Shown in pieces: positions 1 to 7,233 of a stretch of 36,968 bases of DNA. This DNA comes from Victivallales bacterium (GTDB taxonomy: Bacteria > Verrucomicrobiota > Lentisphaeria > Oligosphaerales > Lenti-02), in assembly GCA_003245525.1 (NCBI GenBank), contig QKCY01000283.1, positions 1-36,968 on the forward strand, in the 5' to 3' direction. The notes below the pieces were generated by a model. That model was not told where the DNA came from. It worked only from the letters and a program-made list of their open reading frames with translations, and made no database searches. Each line of letters begins with the position of its first letter. The first letter of the stretch is position 1. A program made the position numbers and the translations under genes.

Positions 1-140
1 GGTTGCGCGGGGCTGCGCCATGGCCGACTCCAGCAGGCCCATGTCCCGAACCCCGTGCTCCCCGCCAAAGGTGTCGATCTGGCTGCGGTGGACATGGAGG
101 GCGTCGGCGACCGTGAGGAACTCGGGGCGGCGGGACTCAT
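1..140 (-). pseudogene. doc: Doc/Fic-type death-on-curing toxin, partial and probably frameshifted
   Basis: On the minus strand, the frame from about 123 down to 1 reads FLTVADALHVHRSQIDTFGG followed by a stretch containing VRDMGLLESAMAQPRAT. This is the typical N terminus of the Doc family of Fic-fold toxins, which in the family modify and inactivate elongation factor Tu. The expected start is the ATG at 140-138, overlapping the antitoxin stop as ATGA, the usual coupled arrangement. Translation from that ATG gives M-S-P-A-A-P and then leaves the Doc frame. The Doc frame itself has no ATG, GTG or TTG after its upstream TGA. One extra base near 123-126 would give an ordinary MSPAAPEFLTV start. 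I therefore see a one-base deletion, or a sequencing error. The Fic active-site motif lies beyond the window. Family identity is fairly secure; the disruption is less so. Confidence 0.7.
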
Positions 141-364
141 TCCGCCAGCCTGCGGAGGGCCGGGGCGAACTGCCGGTTCAGGCGCTCCAGGGAGGCGTCA
201 AGCCGTACTTGGCGCTGGGGGGCGCGGATGGGCTGGATAATCAGGGCGTCGCCGTTCGTGGTGATCTCCAGGGGGGTGTCGGCACCCACCCCCAGCAACT
301 CGAGAATCGGCTTGTCGATCACCAGCGCGAGGCTCTTGCCGTGCTTGGTCAGGGTTTTTCGCAT
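137..364 (-). CDS. AbrB/MazE-type antitoxin (SpoVT-AbrB swapped-hairpin DNA-binding protein)
   Basis: This 75-aa protein opens with MRKTLTKHGKSLALVIDKPI and continues with a short run ending GDALIIQPI. This is the SpoVT-AbrB (MazE) swapped-hairpin pattern: a basic first strand, a xSLALxIxKP turn, an LGV loop and a final strand. In such antitoxins this half binds operator DNA as a dimer. The C-terminal third (RLDASLERLNRQFAPALRRL) is helical and would be the toxin-binding tail. A GAGG Shine-Dalgarno-like sequence lies 7 nt before the ATG. The gene overlaps the following Doc-like frame by ATGA, consistent with a type II toxin-antitoxin operon. A spaced inverted repeat just upstream suggests autoregulation. 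Confidence 0.85.
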   Translation of the reverse strand: MRKTLTKHGKSLALVIDKPILELLGVGADTPLEITTNGDALIIQPIRAPQRQVRLDASLERLNRQFAPALRRLAE

Positions 365-375
365 GGTGTAACCTC

Positions 376-423
376 TGTACTATTTCTGTAAGTACAATAG
401 ATCAACCGCCATGCGAGCGGCAA
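376..423 (-). promoter_or_regulatory. Candidate promoter and operator of the toxin-antitoxin pair
   Basis: Reading the minus strand, TTGCCG (423-418) and TATTGT (399-394) are separated by 18 nt and fit a -35/-10 pair. Transcription would start near 387, leaving room for the GAGG ribosome-binding site. The perfect inverted repeat TGTACT-N9-AGTACA at 376-396 overlaps the -10 box and predicted start, where an AbrB-type autorepressor would be expected to bind. A second possible pair, TTGATC (405-400) and TAGTAC (382-377) with a 17-nt spacer, would leave almost no leader and is less likely. This is pattern reading only. Confidence 0.45.
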
Positions 424-425
424 GT

Positions 426-440
426 CTCGGGCAGCCCGAG
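426..440. other. Perfect 7-bp inverted repeat beside the IS3-family end
   Basis: CTCGGGC and GCCCGAG flank a single A, giving a compact hairpin immediately outside the left terminal repeat of the IS element. No T-run follows on either strand, so a standard intrinsic terminator is not supported. It could be a preferred insertion target for the element or chance in GC-rich DNA. Confidence 0.3.
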
Positions 441-441
441 G

Positions 442-1676
442 TGGACCCGATGTCAAGGACCATCGGAACGGAGAACTAAGGTTGGATGGCCCTTCAGTCT
501 TGAGGCCCGCCAGGGCTTTCTTCGGGCGGAGGCTCGCCCGACACGAGACCGTCCCGCCGGGACAGTGGCTGCCCTTGTGGCAGCAGCGAAGCGGCAATGG
601 ACTGCTGGCAGTTCGTCGGAGCGTCGGGATGGAAGGGGCTCCCCCCGCAATCCGGATCCCGCCCGCCTCCCGCGCAGTGGACCTCGGCCGGGCATTTGTA
701 TTCGAGCGCCTGGTGCGGGAGTTGCTCGTTGTAGTGGCGGAGGAAACGGCCGAGCCCCTCGCGCAGTTGCCGGGGAGTCCCGTAGCAGCGCAGGTACACG
801 TCCTCGTGCTTGACGGTCCGCCAGAGCCGCTCCAGGAAGACGTTGTCCATCCAGCGCCCGCGTCCGGCCATACTGATTTGGACCCCGGCATCGCGCAGGG
901 CGTCCAGGAAGTCGTTGCAGGTGACCTGCGCGCCCGGGGAAGCGGGAGGTGCGTGGTAATCGCCGCCCACATCTGGTCCGGGCGCGTCACCGTCATGTTC
1001 CGCAGCAGATAGGGGTACACCGTGTGGCCCGGGGTCCGACTCCCGCCCATCTTCCGCATCAGCCGCTGCACGCGCTTGCGGCTCGCCCGGATGCCTTCGC
1101 GCAGCAGCACCGCCCGGGTCCGGCGGGAGCCGTACCACGGTCATTCCGTGTAGATTCGGTCGATCGTCCTCATCAGTTCCGTGTCCTTCCCGGATGGCTG
1201 GCGGTCGCGCGCCGAGTACCAGCCCGAACGGCTGACCCCGAGCGCCTCGCTCTGCCGGCGCACGCTGAGCTTGGGGTGGGTCGGGTCCACCATGTCCAGC
1301 CGCTCCCCTGGAGGAGCGGCCCCAGCCCTTTTCGGAGGAAGTCGTTCTCCACCTGTAGCCGCCCGATCTGCTCGTACAGCGGCTTCCGCTCCTTCTCGAT
1401 GGACTCCTCGTTCAGCAGCTCGCGCTTCCCCGCGAACACCGCCACGGCGCTCTCCTTCAACTCCTTCTTCCATGCCGCGATCTGGCTCGCATGCACCCCG
1501 AACTCGGACGCAAGCTCCGCCAGCGTCCGGTCCTCCCTCATCGCCGCCAGGGCGACACGCGCCTTGAACTCCGCGATGAACCGTCTTCGTTTCCTGGTCA
1601 TCGGCTGACTTCTTGCCGCGCGGTTAACCACCGGCTGCTGCTCCACTTCGGCCGATGGTCCGGGAGTCGGGGGCCA
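442..1676 (-). mobile_element. Decayed IS3-family insertion sequence
   Basis: The element is about 1.24 kb, bounded by an imperfect 25-bp inverted repeat (442-466 and 1652-1676) with 18 of 25 positions matching. The inner ten bases, GGACCATCGG, match perfectly, and both ends begin TGG on their outward strand. Between them lie an OrfA-like and an OrfB-like frame in IS3-family order. I see no target-site duplication: the flanks are CGAGG on the left and CCATG on the right. A deletion in orfB of roughly 55-60 codons, judged against the family pattern, explains why the element is shorter than usual. It cannot move on its own and sits between the toxin-antitoxin pair and the long minus-strand gene cluster. 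Confidence 0.8.
494..1601 (-). pseudogene. IS3-family transposase OrfA/OrfB remnant, inactive
   Basis: OrfA starts at the ATG at 1601 with MTRKRRRFIAEFKARVALAA, an IS3 helix-turn-helix protein, followed by a leucine-zipper-like segment ending NDFLRKGLG. An A-AAA-G slippery site at 1332-1328 (minus strand) is placed for the family's programmed -1 frameshift into OrfB. OrfB continues VDPTHPKLSVRRQSEALGVS but meets an in-frame TGA at 1143-1141, just before PWYGSRRTRAVLLREG. Further on, the conserved WAADITY has become WAAITTH, so the first catalytic Asp is lost. A deletion then joins this to AQVTCNDFLDALRDAGVQIS, removing the second Asp. The region with the catalytic Glu (RWMDNVFLERLWRTVKHEDV) survives. 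The gene is certainly nonfunctional. Confidence 0.85.
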
Positions 1677-1724
1677 CCATGGGCACTGCCTGGTTTCATC
1701 GCCAGCCTTCTCCCGTGGAGTACG

Positions 1725-2378
1725 TCAAGTTCCGGGGACCACCGTCATCTCCAGCAGACCGAGCCGCCATTCGTGCGGAGGCATGCCGCTCAGTACGCTC
1801 GTCAACTGTCTCCCTTTGCCGGAGAAACCGCGGGCGAGGCAGGTCTCCCGCTGGACAAGGTCCGGCGAGAGATCGCCGAGCGTCAAGGGCCGGGGCTGGC
1901 GGGTGACAATTGCCAGCAAGCGTTCCGGTTCGCCGTGCAGGCTGCTCGGCGGCGGGTCCACGCGATAGCAGCGGATGTCCCCGTCACTGGGCAATGCCTG
2001 CGGGATGGAGAACTCGCCGTTGGCCTGGAGGAGGGCGAGCGGCTCCTCCGGACGGGGAACGATCCGGGCGCAACTGCCGTCCGTGCCAAGGTTGAACACC
2101 TGGAGATGGCCGTCGATCGGGCTCTTGACTAGGAAACGGAATCCCCTGCCCAACTCGAGCGTGCGAAGCCCGTCCGCCGCCGGGGTGTTCGAGAAGCGGT
2201 CGACGGTTGCTCCCCGGGCGAAACAGTAGCTGCCGCCCCGGGAGACCGCCGTGCTCTTCTCTACCTCGATGCTCACCTCCTCCTGCCCTGCCTGGCATCC
2301 GCGCAGTTCACGGAGCAGCCGGTGGATGGCTCCGAACCTGGCCTTCGCCTCTTGCGCCTGGTCTGACGAACCGCTCAT
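1725..2378 (-). CDS. DUF4384-domain protein
   Basis: This 217-aa soluble protein is the last gene of the minus-strand cluster. After a short N-terminal helix, residues about 75-165 form a DUF4384-like beta domain: GFRFLVKSPIDGHLQVFNLG, then IVPRPEEPLALLQANGEFSI, then the terminal signature LLAIVTRQ. The same signature (f-x-SP-x-x-G-y-L, IVP/IYP, IVTRQ) recurs in the C terminus of the SPFH-like protein at 8234-10495, which links the two genes. DUF4384 commonly occurs in bacterial proteins with caspase or kinase domains and is regarded as a sensory or ligand-binding module. A GGAGG sequence lies 4 nt before the ATG. The remaining 50 or so C-terminal residues are not recognised. Confidence 0.8.
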   Translation of the reverse strand: MSGSSDQAQEAKARFGAIHRLLRELRGCQAGQEEVSIEVEKSTAVSRGGSYCFARGATVDRFSNTPAADGLRTLELGRGFRFLVKSPIDGHLQVFNLGTDGSCARIVPRPEEPLALLQANGEFSIPQALPSDGDIRCYRVDPPPSSLHGEPERLLAIVTRQPRPLTLGDLSPDLVQRETCLARGFSGKGRQLTSVLSGMPPHEWRLGLLEMTVVPGT

Positions 2379-2412
2379 TGGGCCTCCCCCCTACTGCGCT
2401 CCGACGCAAACC

Positions 2413-3042
2413 CTAGCAGAACTCGGCAATGATGGTGCCCCGGTGGCCAGCCGCCTCGACTTCGATGCGGTAGACGCCCCGCTGGGGTTCGGGATAGCAG
2501 GCAGGCTTGCCGCCGTCCCACGAATCCGGCCCTTCCACCAACTCGTCCCGGTCGTCAAAAATGCACACCTGGAAGGGCAGATAGTCCCCCTTGCCGCCGG
2601 TGGCCATGACCCCCACGCCCAGGTGGAGTTTGCCGTCGATTCCCATGGTCTTCACCTCGATCCGGAGCCCCGGGACGTTCTTGGTGGCCACCGCCTGGGC
2701 GCCTTCGAGCGGCGACTTGGCACTACGGGCGGTTCCGCCGCCGCGGGTCGTGCAGGCCTGGAAGGCCGGGGTAGGATGCAGGGAAACCGCCTCCGTTCCC
2801 GCCGCCCAGTCCAGCAGGCGTCCGGCCAAATCGAAGACCACGTCAACAAAGGTCCTGGTCGGCTCGGGAACGGGAGCGGTGCCAGTGGCTTCCTGGTACT
2901 GTTCCCGCATTGCCGCAAGAACATCGTCCTTCAGGTAGTCATACCTGGCCAGTTGGTCCGGCGAGGGCTCCGGTGTCCGGGCCAGCTCTTCGCTGAACCA
3001 AGCCGGCAGTCCGCCATGATCGGCACTATGGTTTTGTTTCAT
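2413..3042 (-). CDS. Hypothetical protein following the ECF sigma factor
   Basis: I do not recognise this 209-aa protein. It has no signal peptide or membrane helix. The N-terminal part (MKQNHSADHGGLPAWFSEEL onward) is helical. The middle contains a helix with AGRLLDWAAG. The C-terminal ~85 residues look like a beta sandwich (KLHLGVGVMATGGKGDYLPF, then QRGVYRIEVEAAGHRGTIIA). I chose the second ATG because AAGGA lies 8 nt upstream of it; the first ATG, at 3051, directly abuts that sequence. The gene starts 22 bp after the sigma-factor stop. That position is where regulators of ECF factors are often found, but there is no anti-sigma zinc-finger motif (HxxxCxxC), so a regulatory role is only a guess. 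Confidence 0.8.
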   Translation of the reverse strand: MKQNHSADHGGLPAWFSEELARTPEPSPDQLARYDYLKDDVLAAMREQYQEATGTAPVPEPTRTFVDVVFDLAGRLLDWAAGTEAVSLHPTPAFQACTTRGGGTARSAKSPLEGAQAVATKNVPGLRIEVKTMGIDGKLHLGVGVMATGGKGDYLPFQVCIFDDRDELVEGPDSWDGGKPACYPEPQRGVYRIEVEAAGHRGTIIAEFC

Positions 3043-3064
3043 CTTATCCATCCTTGACCAGTAC

Positions 3065-3703
3065 CTACCTCTCCAGTTCTTCCCGCCACGCGACCGCCTT
3101 CTTGTGCACCCGCCAGATGATGACCCCGACAGTGTTCACGGGTATCCCGAGTTCCTTGGCGATCTCTGCCTGGGACCAATTCTGGAGATACAGACGGAAC
3201 ACCGCCCAATGATCTTTCGACAGGGAGGGCAAGAACCGCTCCGTGTATTGCCGCAGGAGATCGCGCGTCGCGCAGCAGTCGCTCGGCGACGGCCCGCCGC
3301 CCATTGTCTTCTCCTCCAGAGTGGCGGACTCCTCGGGGCCGAGCGGAGCGTTCAGCGACGTTTCCCGCTTCTGTTTTCTCTGGTAGCTGCGCAGCACGTC
3401 GGTCACGGCGTTGCCCACGAGCCGGAAGAGCCATCCGGGCAGGTTGTCGATTTCCATGAGCCGCATGGGAACGCGTGTCACCAGACGCACACATGCCGTC
3501 TGCACCACTTCGTCCTCGTCTTCGGGGCGCAGGCCGCGCTGCCGGCCCAGGATTTGCGCGAAACGCGCCAGATCCTTCCGTATCATTTGCCACAGGCGCT
3601 CTTCTGCCACCGGTTCCCGGAGCACCAGGGCCCGGTGCAGCAGGTCCTTGGTCACCTTGTCGGTTTCGTTCCGCGCCCTATGCCTATCCTTGTCCAGATT
3701 CAC
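3065..3703 (-). CDS. ECF-type RNA polymerase sigma factor
   Basis: This 212-aa protein has the two-domain layout of group IV sigma factors. Region 2 includes RPEDEDEVVQTACVRLVTRV followed by IDNLPGWLFRLVGNAVTDVL, the -10 recognition and core-binding helices. Region 4 includes SKDHWAVFRLYLQNWSQAEI and AKELGIPVNTVGVIIWRVHK, a helix-turn-helix for -35 binding. I prefer the GTG at 3703, because GGAGG lies 8 nt before it; an in-frame ATG at 3718 overlaps that site. It is the first gene after a 266-bp gap, so it may have its own promoter. Its position downstream of the caspase gene and upstream of the DUF4384 gene suggests it regulates this cluster, but no promoter motif shared along the cluster was identified by eye. 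Confidence 0.9.
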   Translation of the reverse strand: MNLDKDRHRARNETDKVTKDLLHRALVLREPVAEERLWQMIRKDLARFAQILGRQRGLRPEDEDEVVQTACVRLVTRVPMRLMEIDNLPGWLFRLVGNAVTDVLRSYQRKQKRETSLNAPLGPEESATLEEKTMGGGPSPSDCCATRDLLRQYTERFLPSLSKDHWAVFRLYLQNWSQAEIAKELGIPVNTVGVIIWRVHKKAVAWREELER

Positions 3704-3969
3704 GGGAAATACCTCCATAATCTAGCCCCCATACCGCAGGGTGCGTGCAAGAACATGCCCTGCCATCAGCCTTAGGCAAGCCTGCTGCTCAGTTTTCCGA
3801 CGCGGTTTTGCGGTCGCGCCCATGCCACCTCGTGGCAATGGCCGACCGCCGGGCCGGGCAATGGAGGAAGGTGGAAAGGACCGTCTTCCCCTGCCCGGCA
3901 ATACCAATGGTATCTATCCACGGTAGGCTGGAGGGGAGGTTATTTCCGGCCGGAGTTGCCGAACGGCAG
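3704..3969. promoter_or_regulatory. Intergenic region with three inverted repeats upstream of the sigma-factor gene
   Basis: No gene is seen in these 266 bp. Three symmetric elements stand out. ATACCA-A-TGGTAT lies at 3901-3913. An 8-bp perfect pair, GCCGGGCA at 3853-3860 with TGCCCGGC at 3892-3899, encloses 31 nt. A tight hairpin, TGCCAC-CTC-GTGGCA, lies at 3823-3837. None is followed by a T-run on the minus strand, so the hairpins are not canonical terminators. Their place between the caspase stop and the sigma-factor start suits an operator, attenuator or RNA-processing site. No strong -35/-10 pair was found. Confidence 0.35.
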
Positions 3970-5895
3970 TCAGTCCAATGATTCCAGAAGTTGCTTGGCA
4001 TCGTCATCGCCTTGCTCCGCCGCTTTGCGGAACCACTTGGTCGCCTCACGCTTGCTCTTGGCAACACCTTCACCATTGAGATAGCAGATTCCGAGGTTGT
4101 ATTGTGCAGGTGCATGACCCTGTTCCGCCGCTTTATGGAACCATTCTGCCGCCTTGTATTCGTCCTTTTTCACTCCGATGCCGTTGATGTCACAGACACC
4201 GAGGTTGTACTGCGCGTCCGCATCTCCTTGCTCCGCTGCTCTGCGAAGCCATATGGCCGCCTCCTGTTCGTCCTTCGCCACCCCCGTGCCCTTGGCGTAG
4301 CAGAGTCCGAGGTTGCACTGTGCGTCCGCATCTCCTTGCACCGCTGCCTTGCGGTACCATTTGGCCGCTTCCCGCTCGTCCTTTGCCACCCCGGTGCCGA
4401 CGGCATAGCACAAGCCAAGGCTGAATTGCGCATCCATGTCTCCCAACTCGGCCGCAGCGCGATACCAGGCGGCCGCCTCCCGCTCGTCCTTCGCCACCCC
4501 CATGCCCTCGGCATAGCAGGTGCCAAGTATCATCTGAGCGGGGGCGAAGCCCTGCTCCGCCGCTTTTAGGATCCATTCGACCGCTTTCTGCTCGTCCTCT
4601 TCCACCCCCGTGCCGGCGGCACAGCAGGCGCCAAGCATCGCCTGAGCGGGGGCGAAGCCCTGCTCCGCCGCTTTCAGGATCCATTCGACCGCTTTCTGAT
4701 CGTCCTCTTCCACCCCGATGCCGAAGGCAAAACACAGGCCGAGAAGCCACTGGGCTTGGGGCCAACCGAGTTCGCCAGCCTGCCGCCAGTTCGGAAAGTG
4801 AGAGGTGTGGAGCTTTTCCAAATAGCTCTTCGGTGAACTCAATAGCTTCGTGAGGTGGACGCATTCGGCTACATCCTCCTCGATGCAGCGGCGCAGTTCG
4901 CCAAGCGGGAACCGCAGATTCACGGTGTGCTTGCAGTCCGTGATTTCAATGGGCTCTCTGACCCGTTCGCCTGCCAGTTCCCCAAAACACAGGTGGGGTC
5001 CCCAGGGAACCTTCGTGAAATGGCAAGGCGCGGTTCCTTCCCAGGCTCCGCCGTCGACTGCAACCAACGCTCCGGGCGGGTCGCTGGCCACCTCCAGTAC
5101 CGCCATCCGGGAGGGAGGCGGAGTAACGGTGCCTTTGCCTTTCCCAGGTGCCAGCACGGGACGGCGGTCGCCGCCCGCGATCCAGGGGCGTTGCGCGCCA
5201 CTGATCCCGTGACTCTCCGCAAGGGCCAGCATCCGGGCCGACAATGTCGCCTGCAACGCATCGTCCAGCCTCGTCTCCCGTTCCGCCGCCAGATTCTCCG
5301 CCATGATCTGCTCGAAGGCCAGCGAGAAAAGGCCTCGCCGCGCCTCCGGCAATTCCGTCGCCATCTCCTTTTCCTCGCACGAGCACAGCACCACCGTCGC
5401 GCCGGTGGTCGGGGCGGGCACCTGTTCGACGAGCGTCCGCAAGGCCCCTTTGCCGGCCAGTTCCGGCGGCATGCCCCGTTTCCCTTCCAGCAGTTCCGAC
5501 CGGCAAGCGTCGAGGATGAAGGCCCGATCCGCCGGTCCCCGCGTCACATCCTTCAATGCATTCATCGGGACCGCGTGGCTCGGCCCGTAGCGTAGGCGCG
5601 ACCAGCGGACCTGGGGCATCAGGAGCAGGTGGCGCCCGTCGAGTTCCACCCCATGCCCGGCGAAGAAGAACAGGAACAGGTCTCCTGCCGCCAGCCCGCG
5701 CGTCAACCGCTCAGCCACGTCCAGCACCGCATGCTCGTTTGTCGGCCGCCGCAGCAGCTCCACCGTGTCGAAGCCGGCGCGGAGTTGCAGCAATACCCGC
5801 AGGCAGTGGGCGTCCTCCTCCGCGCACATAAGATTCTGGATGTTGGGGTCCTCGTAGTGGTCGCAGCCGACCAGCAGTGCCACTTTCCGTCCCAT
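3970..5895 (-). CDS. Caspase-like peptidase (C14) with PEGA-like domain and Sel1 repeats
   Basis: This 641-aa protein has three parts. Residues 1-240 are a caspase/metacaspase-fold peptidase: MGRKVALLVGCDHYEDPNIQ, catalytic His81 in FFFAGHG, and catalytic Cys131 in FILDACRSE. Residues about 265-310 resemble a PEGA-type beta repeat (LEVASDPPGALVAVDGGAWE). Residues 378-629 are seven consecutive 36-residue Sel1-like repeats plus a partial eighth, of the form GxxxAQxxLGxCYxxGxGVxxD. Such repeats scaffold protein complexes. No signal peptide or membrane helix is seen, so it should be cytosolic. Family members cleave after basic residues and act in stress, cell death or signalling. GGAG precedes the ATG by 8 nt. 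It follows the Vps4-like gene by 54 bp. Confidence 0.9.
   Translation of the reverse strand: MGRKVALLVGCDHYEDPNIQNLMCAEEDAHCLRVLLQLRAGFDTVELLRRPTNEHAVLDVAERLTRGLAAGDLFLFFFAGHGVELDGRHLLLMPQVRWSRLRYGPSHAVPMNALKDVTRGPADRAFILDACRSELLEGKRGMPPELAGKGALRTLVEQVPAPTTGATVVLCSCEEKEMATELPEARRGLFSLAFEQIMAENLAAERETRLDDALQATLSARMLALAESHGISGAQRPWIAGGDRRPVLAPGKGKGTVTPPPSRMAVLEVASDPPGALVAVDGGAWEGTAPCHFTKVPWGPHLCFGELAGERVREPIEITDCKHTVNLRFPLGELRRCIEEDVAECVHLTKLLSSPKSYLEKLHTSHFPNWRQAGELGWPQAQWLLGLCFAFGIGVEEDDQKAVEWILKAAEQGFAPAQAMLGACCAAGTGVEEDEQKAVEWILKAAEQGFAPAQMILGTCYAEGMGVAKDEREAAAWYRAAAELGDMDAQFSLGLCYAVGTGVAKDEREAAKWYRKAAVQGDADAQCNLGLCYAKGTGVAKDEQEAAIWLRRAAEQGDADAQYNLGVCDINGIGVKKDEYKAAEWFHKAAEQGHAPAQYNLGICYLNGEGVAKSKREATKWFRKAAEQGDDDAKQLLESLD
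3973..4764 (-). repeat. Tandem 108-bp coding repeats (Sel1-like)
   Basis: Seven in-frame units of 36 codons plus a remnant encode the Sel1-like repeats of the caspase protein. Adjacent copies keep long identical stretches: two units share VEWILKAAEQGFAPAQ and three share GVAKDE. This points to fairly recent internal duplication. The array is prone to unequal recombination and to short-read misassembly, so the unit number may vary between strains. Confidence 0.8.
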
Positions 5896-5949
5896 GGAAT
5901 CTGCTCCCGCTCCTCTTGTCTCCAGGCCACCACCGGAGTCGGTGGCTTG

Positions 5950-7233
5950 CTAGCGTAGTTCCTTGGCGAGGCGCTCGTAGCGCTGCACCTCCCGTTCCGG
6001 CAGCGGGGGTGGCAGCTCGCGCCAGGCTTGCTCGATGTCGCTGGCGGTCACCGCGTGTCCCTGCCCGTCGTGAAGAGTAGCTGAAATACCGAGATCGGCA
6101 AGTACCCGGACCAACGTGTCGATCGCCCGCATCGACTGGCCCTCAAGCCGGTCGGCCAACTGTTCCAGATCCACATCCCCGGCGCAGCCATAGGGGAACC
6201 GGGCGAACTCGCGGCGCAAGAGTGCCAGCCGGGCCGGGCGGTCGGGCAGAGGAACGTAGAAGATCGCGCCGAAACGCGAGACCACGGCATCGTCGAGGTC
6301 CTGGGGACGATTGGTGGCACCGACAAAGAGGTGCGAACCGGTTCCCCCCCTCACTCCGTCCATCTTCATGAGAAACTCGCTGACCACGCCGTCGCGGACG
6401 GTGGAATTACTTCCCCGGCTGCTGAGCAGGCCCTCGATCTCGTCCATGAAGACCACGACCCGCTCGTGCTCGCGCATGGCGGCAAAGAGACGGGAGACAT
6501 TCTTCTGCGACTCGCCGACCCATTTGTCGAGGAGATTGGCACCGTTCACCTCGAAGAACACCGCGTCGATCTCGGTGGCGATGGCCTTGGCAAACATGGT
6601 CTTCCCCGTTCCCGGCGGACCGAACAGGATCAGGCGGTCGCCTTGGCGGGCGCTCTTCCACTTGGCCACCTCCTCGGGATGGTTCACTTTCTCGACATAG
6701 CGGCGAATCCGGGCCTTGAGTTCGTCGAGCCCGATGAGATCGCCGAACCGGATGCCGGGGTTCGTGGCGAGCACCCAGTCCGGGGTATTCCCTCCTTCCT
6801 GCTCGTGCATCGGGAGTCCGGCATGGTCCGACGATTGCGGGGCGGCGGAAGGCCGGCCGGAGCGGGGGGAGGGCGCGGTCCGGCGGACGCGGGAGGATCC
6901 CGGCCGGTCCGGGAAAGGAACGCCCAGAACGGCGGCGGTACGGCGCAACCGTTCGGGCGAGGGCGCGGCGGTCGGGGGTGGTTCCTGGATGGATGATGCC
7001 GCAGGTTCGCGCTTTTCCTGCGCCTCGAGACGGGAGAGAAGATCCGTCCATTCGCGGCCAAGGCACCACCAGGGCTCCGGGTCGGCCGGGACGAGCGCCG
7101 CCTGCTGCGCCAAACGGGCGTAGAGGGCGACCAGTTCCCGCACGGCCTCCGCTGCCTGCTGCCAGCGACCGGCGGTCGCCGCCTGGCGGGCGGTGTCCTG
7201 GAGATGTCGTTCCCGGCTCGGTGAGTCGTTCAT
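5950..7233 (-). CDS. Vps4/katanin-like AAA+ ATPase with MIT-like N terminus (first copy)
   Basis: This 427-aa ATPase belongs to the meiotic clade of AAA+ proteins. Walker A is GPPGTGKT (205-212), Walker B is VVVFMDEIEG (259-268), the sensor is ATNRP (306-310), and an arginine-finger candidate is Arg320 in VSRFG. Pore loop 1 reads DKWVGES (236-242), almost the Vps4/spastin KWxGES signature that grips substrate tails. Residues 5-75 are a helical bundle (ARQAATAGRWQQAAEAVREL and following) resembling a MIT domain, joined by a Pro/Ser-rich linker (80-145). In Vps4, MIT domains bind ESCRT-III C-terminal tails. The ATG overlaps the stop of the upstream ESCRT-III-like gene by 4 bp, so the two are translationally coupled. 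I infer that it disassembles polymers of that neighbour. Confidence 0.92.
   Translation of the reverse strand: MNDSPSRERHLQDTARQAATAGRWQQAAEAVRELVALYARLAQQAALVPADPEPWWCLGREWTDLLSRLEAQEKREPAASSIQEPPPTAAPSPERLRRTAAVLGVPFPDRPGSSRVRRTAPSPRSGRPSAAPQSSDHAGLPMHEQEGGNTPDWVLATNPGIRFGDLIGLDELKARIRRYVEKVNHPEEVAKWKSARQGDRLILFGPPGTGKTMFAKAIATEIDAVFFEVNGANLLDKWVGESQKNVSRLFAAMREHERVVVFMDEIEGLLSSRGSNSTVRDGVVSEFLMKMDGVRGGTGSHLFVGATNRPQDLDDAVVSRFGAIFYVPLPDRPARLALLRREFARFPYGCAGDVDLEQLADRLEGQSMRAIDTLVRVLADLGISATLHDGQGHAVTASDIEQAWRELPPPLPEREVQRYERLAKELR

Noticed and set aside
3722-3907. Possible 61-aa minus-strand peptide between the caspase and sigma-factor genes
   Set aside because: No ribosome-binding site, skewed Arg/Gly composition, and it overlaps the inverted repeats.
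3973-4764. CRISPR-like or non-coding tandem repeat
   Set aside because: The 108-bp period is an exact multiple of three and encodes seven Sel1-like protein repeats within one gene.
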